Below, piece by piece: positions 54,204 to 64,000 of a stretch of 64,000 bases of DNA (position 1 is its first letter; every line of letters begins with the position of its first letter). Position numbers and translations under genes: made by a program. The notes beneath the pieces were generated by a model, which saw only the letters and a program-made list of their open reading frames with translations, did no database searches and was not told where the DNA came from. Source of the stretch: Bolinopsis microptera. Lineage: Eukaryota; Ctenophora; Tentaculata; Lobata; Bolinopsidae. Location of the stretch: positions 3,743,902-3,807,901 of the forward strand of contig NC_087076.1 in the NCBI RefSeq assembly GCF_026151205.1, written 5' to 3'.

Positions 54204-56211
54204 TGTCGGTAGCTTAAGTCCGATCTACGCCAGAAAACCCCCTCCATATAATCCCTGTCCACAGCATTAAAAACAGGGTTCGCAGTTTCCTCTTTATATT
54301 TGTCCCAACTTCCTTCATAACATAGACCAAGGAGCTTTTTGTCTTGTCGGCCTTGCTGTCTCCTAACGTGCGTAGTTCCCATAAACTAAAATCACTTGCA
54401 AGTAGCTCATGATGCGATGCAGTTGTCCCGTCATTTTTAATCTCCATGCTTCGTAATTGTTTGACAGCCTTGGGAGGCTACCATACAAAGTTATTATTGC
54501 TGACCTGTCCTCCATGAATACCTCACCCATACATACGCAACATCTTTGTGTACCCGTCCAAACTTTTCTCTTGAGCCTTGTGTCAGTGTCCAGTTTCTGA
54601 TCCGTAGAGCATATACTGATTCCAAGCCGCTATGAACAATTCTAAACTTAGGTCTTTTCGAGCGTTTTGGCATTTCCAGATATCCTTCAGACTATAGGCC
54701 ACCCCAGCGCGTTTCCCTTTCTAACCCTATCTCCTCTCGTGCTCTCAAACCAGAGCCTAAGTAGATGAAAATCACTACAGTTTTCTATGGCTTCCTCCCC
54801 GGATCGACTTTGTAGACGCTAGATCGACTCCATATTCAGTGTCAGTACCTTGGTCTTGCCTCGTTATATGTGTAACCCACGCTTGCTGCCGCCGATTTCT
54901 ACACTGAGCAACTCGTTACCTTGTCCATTCCTCAGATATAAGTGCTATATCATCTGCAAAGTCCACAAACGGTGATGATCTTGGGCCCCACTCTTCTGCT
55001 TTTTCTACGTCGAGGGTGAGTCCAAGTCGCTCCGCATCATCGAGCCTATGGCTTGGCCTCAATACAGTAGTCAGATGACTATTGCAAAGAGTTAAGGTGC
55101 TAAGGTATCACCCTGAAACACACCTGCAATTATCTCGAACAATTTCAGTTTCTTCCGTCTGGAGTTAGGACTTTGGCCATTGGTCGTTCTCTTACATGAG
55201 CCGTATAAGCTGCACGATTTTGACTGGAATGCCGAAGCTTCTAAGAATCATTATAGCATTTTCCCCCACGATTTACACTGTCGAAAGCTCTTCTAAAGTC
55301 TATAAATGTCAAACAGATGGGACAGTTTCCGACTTACCTTGACACCCTCTATAAGACGACACAGTACCAATATCTGTGGAGTTTGTTGACCTTCCTGGTC
55401 TGAATCCATTCTGGTTTTCTACGCGTAATTGTCCGCGATTTCTGGCTTCAACCGGTTTAGAAACATCTTGTTTAGAGACTTTGCAACTAGGATGACAATC
55501 TTATTCCCCCGCGACAGCATTGGTTTACGTGCTAAGTCGCCCTTCTCCCTCTTGGAGATTGGTATGATGTGTCGGAGCAGTTGACCATTTGTCTGGTTTC
55601 TCACCTTTCACTAGAGCATTGATACGAATTCTAAGACAATTTGATCAAGGTCGCATCGTGTTTTAAAGACTTCGGGGCTATGTTTGTCGTCACCCCATGC
55701 TTTCCCTTCCGTTATGCTGGACTTTGCTTTCCTGTACTCATCCCAACGTAAACGGTTCTGTTTCCGAATTCAGAGGTGGGTGGACTGATCAATATCCACT
55801 CCGCTTTCTCTAACCGTCGTGGTGAGCCGAGAAGAGTAGCAAAATAGTCCCTCCATTTCTGAACCCTTTCCGTTGGGTGATTTCCCTTGATTTTGCCAGT
55901 ATATGATGGAGCTTAACCTGTACTGTTGATCATGGTCCAGCATTTAGCATGTCCCCTGCCCTGCCAACTTGCTCCTCACAGTTCCCGGACCTGCCCCTCC
56001 ACGCAGGTGCTCTTTGGCTGCTTGATAAGCATCGCCTAGCTTCTGTTTGCCCTCTTTGAACAGCTATTCGGTGTCTTTGTTAGCATCTGAGTGGTATTTT
56101 ATGCTACAATTCCCTCAGCTTCAGCCTGCAATCTCAACACTTGAGAGTCGCTGAGATTTTTTACATCATTTCTTTCTTTCTCCTCCTTTTCAGGTAGTAA
56201 AAGTCGAGAAG
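54204..56211 (-). mobile_element. LINE copy 19 (truncated, frameshifted)
   Basis: The minus-strand frame at 54188 to 54382 reads ETANPVFNAVDRDYMEGVFW, with a TTAAAAACAG disturbance at about 54266 to 54276 where other copies read GCATCAGGG. SLNKMFLNRLKPEIADN lies in 55419 to 55604. FADD codons at about 54949 to 54965 are intact. KAFD codons about 55281 to 55308. Confidence 0.93.
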
Positions 56212-57159
56212 TTGTCCTACTACCACTGAACTAACATGTTATCATGTTATGCGCCACTACCACTGAACTACATGTCACACAAGGTTACGCAGCCACTACC
56301 ACTGAAACTACATTTATCAGGTTACACGCCACGCAACCACTGAAACTACCATTTATCAGTAACACGCCACGACCACTGAACTAACAGTTATCAGGTTATT
56401 GCGCCCACTACCACTGAAACTAAACATTACAGGTTTTATGCGCACTACCACTAACTACATTATCAGGTTACGCGCCACAAGCCCCTTCCACTAACTAAAC
56501 ATTACTCAGTATGCGCCACTACCACTGAACAAACATTAATCAGGTTATAGCGCCACAACCACTGAAACAAACATTATAACAGGTTTTGCCACTACCACTG
56601 AACAAACATTTAACAGGTACGCGCCACTACCGACTGAGACTAACAATTAATCAGGTACGGCCACTACCACTGAACTAACATTTATCAGGTTATGCGCCAC
56701 TACCACTGAACTAACATTTTATCAGGTCACGCACCACTACCACTGAACTAACATTTATCAGTTATGCGCCAACTACCACTGAACTAACATTTAACATGGT
56801 TTATGCGCCACAACCACTGAACTAACATTTATCCAGGTTTCGCGCCACTACCACAGAACTAAACATTTTCACAGGTTACGCGCCACACCCACAGAACTAA
56901 CAATTTAATCAGGTTATCGCCACTACCGACTGAACTAACATTTATCGGTTATGCCCACTACCACTGAACTAACATTTATCAGGTACGCGCCACTACCACT
57001 GAACTAACATTTATCAGGATATGCGACACTACCACTGAACTAACATTTATCAAGGTATATGCGTCACTGACCACTGAACTACCATTTACAGGTATGCGCC
57101 ACGACCTCTGAACTCCGATTTATCAGTTATACTGCCCACAAAACCACTACTACTACTAT
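56212..57159. repeat. Minisatellite block 20 (36-bp monomers)
   Basis: ACAGGCC landmark at about 56470 to 56486, read as ACAAGCCCC. Monomer 2 has ATGTCACACAAGG in place of ATTTATCAGG. The closing tract is clean from 57146. Confidence 0.96.
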
Positions 57160-59166
57160 GTCGAGCTAAGTCCGATCTACCCAGAAAACCACTCCATATA
57201 TCCTGAATCCCCGCATCAGGGTTCGCAGTCCCTCCTCTTTAGAGTTTTTTCCCAACTACCTTCAGTAACATAGACAAGTACTTTGTCCTTGTCGGCCTTC
57301 TGACTCACCGTGGCGTAGGTTCCAAAAGACCTAAATCACTGCAAGTAAGCTCAGGATGTCGAGGATGAGTTGTCCCCTCCTTGTTTAATCTCCTGCTTCG
57401 TAACTTGTTTGAACAGCCTTGGAGGCTACCATACAAAAGTGTATAATAGCTTGACCATGTACTTCCAATGAGATACCCAGCACCAACGCAACTCTATGTG
57501 TATGTCCTCCAAACTTTTCTCTGACCTTTGTCATGTCCAGGTATCCTGATGCCTAGAGCAGTACGTGATTCACAACCGCTATGAACAAATCTAATTTGTA
57601 GCTCTTTGAGAGTTTTGGATTTCCAGATATCCTTCATTCTATGTAGGGCACCCCACGCTTTTCCCTTTCTAACCCTTATCTCCCTATCTGTGCTCTCAAT
57701 CCAGGAGCCTAATAGAATTAAATCATCTACATTTTCTATGGCTTCCCCCGGATCGACTTTGTAGGTCGCTAGATCGATCCTTCCATATTCAGTTCAAGGA
57801 CTAGGTCCTTGCCTTCGGTTTATGTGTAGTCCCACGCTTGTCTGCCGCCGAATCTACTCTGAGCGAGGAACTCGTCGTTAAGCCTTGTCATGTCCTCAGT
57901 ATATAAGTGCTATAAACATCTGCAAAGTCCAAATCGGTGATGAACTAAGGAGACCCCACTCTATGCTTTTTCTCTACGTTTCGAGGTGAGTCCAAGTCGC
58001 TCCGCATCATCGCCTATGGCTTGCCTCATACAGTATGACGCGATGACTAATGCAAAGAGTTAAGGTGACTAAGTAACAACCCTGTAACACACCTGCATGT
58101 ATCTCGAACAATTCAGTTCTCCGTCCTGGAGTTAGGACTTTGGCCATTGGTCTTCTCGTACATGAAGCCGTATAGCGGCACGATTTTTGACTGGTAATGC
58201 CGTAAGCTTCTAGAATCTTTACATTTCGCACGATGTACACTGTCAAAGCCTTCTTAAAGTCTATAAATATCAGAACAGCTGGCAGTTTTTCCCGACTCTT
58301 GACACCCTCTATAAGACGTCTCAGTAACCAATATCTGTTGACTGTTGACCTTCCAGTGCTGAATCCATTCTGGTAATTCTACGCAGAATTGTCTCGAATT
58401 CTGGCTTCAACCGGTATTAGAACCATCTTGTTTAGAGACTTAGGCAACTAGGGCTGACAAGCTTATTCCCCGATAGATTCATTGGTTCCTATTCGCCCTT
58501 TCTTATGGAATTGGTAATGATTTTGGCAGTTGACCATTGTCTGGTGATTACATCTCAACCTTTCAATAGAGTCTATTGTTAACAGAATTCTAAGACAATT
58601 TGAATCCAAGGTCGCATCGTTTAAAGACCTTCTGGGGCTATGTTGTCGTCACCCCATGCTTCCCTTCTTAATGCTGACTTTGCTTTCCAGTACTCATCCA
58701 ACGTAAACGTTCTGTTTCCGATTTTCAGAGGTGTAGGACTGGATCAATCTCCTCATGCCCGTTCCTCTTACCCGTCGTGGGTGGAGCCGAGAAGAGTAGC
58801 AAAATATCCTTCCATTTCTCGACCCTTTCCGTTGGTGATTTCGCCTTGATTTTGCCATAAAATGATGAGCTTTACCTGTGACTTGTTGATCAGGTCCAGC
58901 TTTTCAGCTGTCTGCCCTGCAACTGCATCCACCATTTCCCTGACTGCCCCTCCCAGCAGGTGCACTATGGCTGCTTGATAAGCCCTCGCCTCTACTTCAG
59001 TTGCCCCTCTTGAACAGCTATTCGGTTGTCTACTGTAGCATCTATGTATTTATGCTACATTCCCTCAGCATCACAGCCTGGCATCTCAACACTTGGAGTC
59101 GCTGAAAGAATTTACAATCTTTTCTTTTTTCTTCTCCATTTCAAGGTAGTAAAAGTCGATGAAGTT
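57160..59166 (-). mobile_element. LINE copy 20 (truncated, frameshifted)
   Basis: The minus-strand frame at 58007 to 58246 reads VKILEAYGITSQKSC, then FEIHAGVLQGCYLVTLTLCI, so part of motif B is visible in phase. FADD codons about 57915 to 57930. KAFD codons at about 58242 to 58270 have lost a base. The linker piece GEITNGKGREMEGYFATLLG is in 58768 to 58965. Confidence 0.93.
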
Positions 59167-60127
59167 GAGCCAAATACCACTGGAACTAACATTTATCAGT
59201 TTAGCGCACTACCACTGGAACTAACATTTTATCAGGTACGCGCCACTACCACTGAAACTACCATATAACAGTTACACCCACTCCCACTGAAACTACCATT
59301 TATCAGGTAACACGCCACTACCACTGAACTACCATTTATCAGTTTTGCGCCACTACACTGAACTAACATTTATCAGTTATGCTCCCACTCACACGGAACT
59401 ATACCATTATCAGGTACGAGCGCCCACAACGAGCCATACCACTGAACAAACTTTTATCAGGTTATCGCCACTTAAACCACTGAACTAACATTTATCAGGT
59501 TATGCGCCACTACCACTGAACTAACATTATCAGGTTATGGCTCCACTCCCACTGAACTAACTTTTTACACTTTATCAGGTTACGTCGCCACTACCACTGG
59601 AACAACAATAATCGAGTGTTACGCGCCACTACCACCTGAACAACATTTATCAGGTTTAATCGCCACTACCACTGAACTAACATTATCAGGTTACACACCA
59701 CTACCACTGAACTAACATTTATCAGGGTTATGCGCCACTACCACTGAACTAACATTTATCAGGTTATGCCCACTACCACTGAACTAACATTATATCAGGT
59801 TACGCTCCACTACCACTGAACTTAACAATTATCACAGGTTACGCGCCACTACCACTGAACTAACATTTATCAGGTTATGCGCCACTACCAACAAGAGAAC
59901 TAACATTTATTCAGGAGTTATGCGCCACTACCCACTGAACTAACATTTACAGGTTACGCGCCACTACCACTGATGCTAACACATTTATCAGGGTATCGAC
60001 ACCAACCACTGAACTAACATTCTATCAGTAATGCGACCTACCACTGAACTACCATTATCAGGTTATGCGCCACTACTCTGAACTACCAATTATCAGTAAT
60101 CTGCCACTAACCACTACTACTACTATG
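59167..60127. repeat. Minisatellite block 21 (36-bp monomers)
   Basis: ACAGGCC landmark at about 59420 to 59436, altered to ACAACGAGCC. A monomer near 59560 to 59575 reads CTAACTTTTTACACTTTATC, with part of the ACATTTATC segment apparently repeated. Confidence 0.95.
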
Positions 60128-62130
60128 TCGGGAGCTAATCCGATCTACGCCAGAAAACCCCCTCCATATATCCCTGTCCCGCTCAGGTTCGCGTAAATTC
60201 CTCTTTAGAGTTTGTCCCAACTTCCTTCCAGTAACATAGACAAGTAGCTATGTCTGAGTCGGCCTTGCTGTGCCTTCTACCGTGCTAGTTCCCATAATAG
60301 ACTAAATTTCACTGGCAAGTAGCTCATGGGATGTCGGATGCAGTGTCCCGCCATTTTATAATCACCTGCTTCGTAACTTTTGACAGCTTGGAAGCAACCA
60401 TACAAAGTTAATATTGCTGACCTTGTCCTTTCCCATGAGATACCCAGCACCATACGCCAACATCTTTGTTATGTCCCGCCAATCTTTTCTCTTGAGCCGT
60501 TGTCATGTCCAGGTTTCTGATCCCGAGAGCAGTACGATTCACAAGCCGCTATGACAATCTAATCTTTAGGCTCTTTGATAGTATGATTTCCAGATATCCT
60601 TCATCTATGTAGGCACCCCACGCTTTTTCCCTTTCAAACCTCTTATCTCCCTAGCTGTGCTCTCAATCCAGGCGCCTAAAAGATGAAATCATCTACATTT
60701 TCTATGGCTTCCCCGATCGACTTTGTAGGTCCGCTAGATCCGATCCTCCAATTCATGTCATGACCTTGGTCTTGCTTCGTTTATGTGAGTCCCCCACGCT
60801 TGCTGCCGTCCGATCTACTCTGAGCCAGAACTCGTTAGCCTTGTCCATGTCCCTTCAGGATAAAGTTCATATAATATCATCTGCAAATCCACATCGGTGG
60901 ATGAACTTGGCCCCACTCTTCTTGCTTTTTCTACGATCCGAGTGAGTCCAAGTCGCTCCGGCACATCGCCTATGGCATGCCTCATACAAGCTCGATGACT
61001 ATTGCAAAAGATAAGGTTGCTAATGTATCACCCTGTACAACACCTGCAAGTATCTCGACAATTCAGTTTCTCCGTCTGAGTTAGGACTTTGGCCATTGTA
61101 CTTCCTCGTAATGGAGCCGTATAAGCGCAACGATTTTGACTGGAATGCCGTAAGCTTCTAGAATCTTTAGCAATTTTTTCCCCACGATTACACTGTCGAA
61201 AGCCTCTTAAAGTCTATAAAGTCAGAACAGCTTGGCCAGTTACCGACTCTTAGACACCCTCTATAAGACGTCTCAGTACAATAACTGTTTGAGTTGTTTG
61301 ACCTTCCTGTCTGAATTCCCCCCATTCTGGTTTCTACCAGAATTGTCTCGATTCGGCTCAACCGTATAGAACCAAATCTTGTTTAGAGACTGGCTACTAG
61401 GGATGACAAGCTTATTCCCCATAGTTCATATTGGTTCGCTAAGTCGCCCCTTCTTTGGACAATTGTATGATGTTTGGCAGTTTGACCATTGGTCTGGTTC
61501 CTCACCTTTTACCATAGAGCAACGTACAGAATTCTAAGACAATTTGATCAAGTCGCATCGTTATAAAGAACTTCTGGGGCTATGATGTCGTCACCCATGC
61601 TCCCTTATCCTTTAGCGGACATTGCTTTCCGTACTCATCCAACGTACACGGTTCTGTTCCGATATTTCAAGGTTGTGTGGACTGGACAATATCCTCTTTT
61701 CCGTGTTGGGGTTCTCTACCGTCGGTTGATGAGCGAAAGAAGAGTAGCAAAATAGTCCTTCCATTTCTGAACCCTTTCCGTTGGCGGGATTTTCCCTTGA
61801 TTTCTCCATACCTATTTGATTGCTTTACCGGTAGATCTAGTGATCTGTCCACTTTTAGCATGTCTGCCCTGCCAACTTGACTTCCCTCCAGTTCCCGACC
61901 TGCCCCTTCCAGCAGTGCTTCTTTGGCTGCTTGATAAGCATCGCCTACTTCTGTTATGCCCTCATTGAACAGCTCTTACGTTGTCTTCTGTAGCATCTGA
62001 GTGGGTATTTTTATGCTACAACATTCCCTCGAGCTTCAGCCTGGCAATCTCAACACTTGTGAGGCGCTGAGATTTTACATCATCTCTTTTTCCCTCCTTT
62101 TCCAGGTAGTAAAAGTTCGAGAAGTTGTCC
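60128..62130 (-). mobile_element. LINE copy 21 (truncated, frameshifted)
   Basis: Last complete copy. FADD codons about 60876 to 60891, KAFD codons about 61195 to 61220. The linker is read at 61612 to 61861 (KGKSRQRKGFRNGRTILLL, out of the true frame). Extra GGGG near 61708 and an altered AGTATATGATGG segment near 61805 to 61822 are private to this copy. Confidence 0.93.
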
Positions 62131-63061
62131 GAACTACCACTAAACTAACATTTATCAGGTTATGCGACCACTACCACTGAACTAACATTTATCAGTTACG
62201 CGCCACTACCACTGAGAACTACCATTTATCAGTTACACGCCACTACCACTGGAACTATCCTTTTATCAGGTTACAACGCCACTAACACTTGAACTAACAT
62301 TTATCAGGTTATGCGCCACTACCACTGAACTAACAATTATCAGGTTATGCTCCACTACCACTGAACAACCATTTATCAGGTTACGCGGCCACAGGCCACT
62401 ACCACTGAACTAACATTTATCAGGTTATCGCCACTAAACCACAGAACTATCCATTTTCAGGTTATGCGCCACTACCACTGAACAACATTTATCAGTTATG
62501 CGCCACTACCACTGAACTAACATTTATCAGGGTTACGCGCCACTACCCACTAACTAACATTAATCAGGTTACGCGCCACTACCACTGAACAAACATTTTA
62601 TCAGGTGTTATCGCCACTACCACTGAACTTAACATTTATCAGGTTACGCAACCACTACCACTGAACTAACATTTATCAGGTTATGCGCCACTACCACTGA
62701 ACTAACATTTATCAGGTTATGCCCACTACCACTGAACTAACATTTATCGGTTTACGCCGCCACTACCACTGACTAACATTTATCATTTACGCGCCACTAC
62801 CACTTAACTAACATTTAAATCAGGTAATCCGCCACTACCACTGAACTAACATTTACAGTATGCGCCACTCCACTAACAACATTATCAGGTACGCGCCACT
62901 ACCACTGAACTAAACATTTATCATGTTATGCGACACTCTACACTGAACTAACATTTATCAGTTATGAGTCACACCACTGAACTACCATTTATCAGGTTAT
63001 CGCCACTACCTCTGAACTACCATTTATCAGGTTATCTGCCACTACCACTACTACTAACTAT
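62131..63061. repeat. Minisatellite block 22 (36-bp monomers; clean reference)
   Basis: One of the cleanest blocks. I counted about 25 monomers. Monomers 3 and 4 have TTACACGCC-type ends. Monomer 7 carries GCGGCCACAGGCC (62380 to 62398). Monomer 14 has TTACGCAACC, monomers 22 and 23 have GCGACAC and GAGTCAC. Monomer 25 ends TTATCTGCC before the ACTACCACTACTACTAACT tract. Confidence 0.97.
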
Positions 63062-64000
63062 GATCGAGTGCTAAGTCCGATCTACGCCAGAAAACCCCCT
63101 CCATATATCCCTGTCCCGCATCAGGGTCGCCAGTATCCTCTTTAGGAGTTGTCCCAACTCTCTTCAGTCACATAGACAAGTACTTTGTCTTGGTCGGCCT
63201 TGCTGTGCTCAACCGTGCGTAGGTATTCCATTAGACTAAATCACTGCAAGTAGCTCAGGATGTCGAACGCATGTCCCGCGCATTTGTTAATCTCCTGCAT
63301 CGTAACATGTTTTGACACCTTGGAGGCTACCATACATAGGTTATATAGCTGACCTTGTGACCTTCATGAGATACCCAGCACCATACGCAACATCTTTGTG
63401 TATGTCCCGTCCAAACTTTTTCTCTTGAGCCCTTTGTCATTGGCGTCCTAGGTTTCCTGATCCGTATAGCAGTACATGATTCACAAAGCGCTATGAACAA
63501 CATCTAATCTTAGGCTCTTGAAAGTTGAGATTTCCAGATATCCATCAGTTCTATGTAGGGCACCCACGCATTCCCATTTTCTATAACCCTTATCGTCCCT
63601 ATTCTGTGCTCTCAAACCAGAGCCGAAAGTAGATGTAAATCATCTACCTTTCTAGCTTCCCGATCGAGACTGTAGGTCGCTAGATCGATCCTCCCCATAT
63701 TCAGTGTCCAGACCTTGGTCTTGCCTTCGTTGTATGTGTAGTCCCACGCTTGCTGCCGCCGATTCTACTCTGACAGGAAATCGTTAGCCTGTCATGTCCT
63801 CAGTTTAAGTGCAATAGCACTGCAAAAGTCCCACAATCGTGATGATCTTGGGCCCCACCTTCTGCTTTTTCCTACGTTCGAGGTAGTCCAAGTCGCCCGC
63901 ATCATCGCCATGGCTTGCCTCAGACAGTAGTCGATGAACTATTGGCAAAGAGGTAAGGTGCAAGGTATCACCTGTAACACACCTGCAAGTATCTCGAACA
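63062..64000 (-). mobile_element. LINE copy 22, partial: C-terminal half
   Basis: The right window edge cuts this copy just before motif A. Present are the C-terminal region (stop codon in GCTAAGTCC near 63070), the FIAACESVLL segment near 63470 to 63510, the VDDFIYLGS segment near 63600 to 63650, FADD codons at about 63814 to 63832 (damaged), and the GVLQGDT codons near 63955 to 63985, at the window edge. Confidence 0.92.

Larger units (their letters stand above)
1..64000. repeat. Macrosatellite array: ~2.94-kb units of truncated LINE plus 36-bp minisatellite
   Basis: The junction between the minisatellite and the LINE 3' end recurs at about 1376, 4322, 7277, 10221, 13130, 16049, 18979, 21893, 24811, 27764, 30696, 33621, 36521, 39461, 42370, 45347, 48300, 51231, 54203, 57159, 60128 and 63061. 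The mean spacing is 2,937 bases (range 2,900 to 2,977). Every unit has the same orientation and internal order, with no inversion, missing part or foreign insert. The array runs off both ends of the window, so its true size is unknown. The spread in unit length fits indel noise. Inference: a homogenised satellite made by unequal exchange or rolling-circle amplification of a LINE insertion with its neighbouring minisatellite. A collapsed or concatenated assembly is an alternative to exclude. Confidence 0.97.

Noticed and set aside
62131-63061. CRISPR array, since 36-base direct repeats are regularly spaced
   Set aside because: The repeats abut with no spacers, carry ordered variants, and have no cas genes nearby. 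The context is a eukaryotic LINE.
1-64000. tRNA, rRNA or other structured RNA genes
   Set aside because: Every stretch aligns to the 2.94-kb unit, so no room remains for other sequence, and nothing in the unit resembles such genes.
1-64000. Telomeric or bacterial/phage origin
   Set aside because: No short G-rich telomere repeats, no ribosome-binding sites before frames and no prokaryotic gene layout. The RT has the non-LTR LINE motif set rather than the group II intron or retron pattern.

Overview
The whole window is one head-to-tail tandem array. A composite unit of about 2.94 kb (21 measured periods, 2,900 to 2,977 bases each) repeats from base 1 to base 64000, always in the same orientation. 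There are 21 complete units, with a partial unit at each edge. No single-copy gene, tRNA, rRNA, CRISPR array or unrelated sequence was found between the units.

Each unit has two parts. (1) About 1.98 kb is a 5'-truncated non-LTR (LINE) retrotransposon on the minus strand. By eye-made consensus it encodes the linker, the reverse transcriptase domain (FIDFKKAFD, GVLQGDTLAP, FADD) and the C-terminal region ending in DRDIWRGFSGVDRT-stop, but no endonuclease domain. (2) About 0.94 kb is a minisatellite of roughly 25 monomers of 36 bases. It joins the LINE 3' end through a short ACT/AGT trinucleotide tract. Variant monomers occur in the same order in every unit, including one carrying an extra ACAGGCC about 250 bases from the left edge of each block. 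The 2.94-kb composite, not the monomer, was therefore the unit last amplified, as in a higher-order satellite repeat.

No individual LINE copy has an open frame longer than about 126 codons. The breaks are small insertions and deletions at different places in each copy. They are equally dense in the minisatellite, and the consensus reads nearly continuously. This looks like uncorrected long-read sequence over a young, homogeneous array more than real decay, although some private mutations must also be present. Individual frames should not be annotated as genes.

The LINE family (QGDTLAP and FADD motifs, MAGHC/ASDLVLW C-terminal region) shows a eukaryote, most likely an invertebrate animal. Such elements are, as I recall, common in cnidarians and other marine invertebrates, but the species cannot be fixed from this window. 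The locus is best read as a LINE-derived macrosatellite, perhaps heterochromatic. Nothing suggests cooperating genes: the only protein function visible is the reverse transcriptase remnant.
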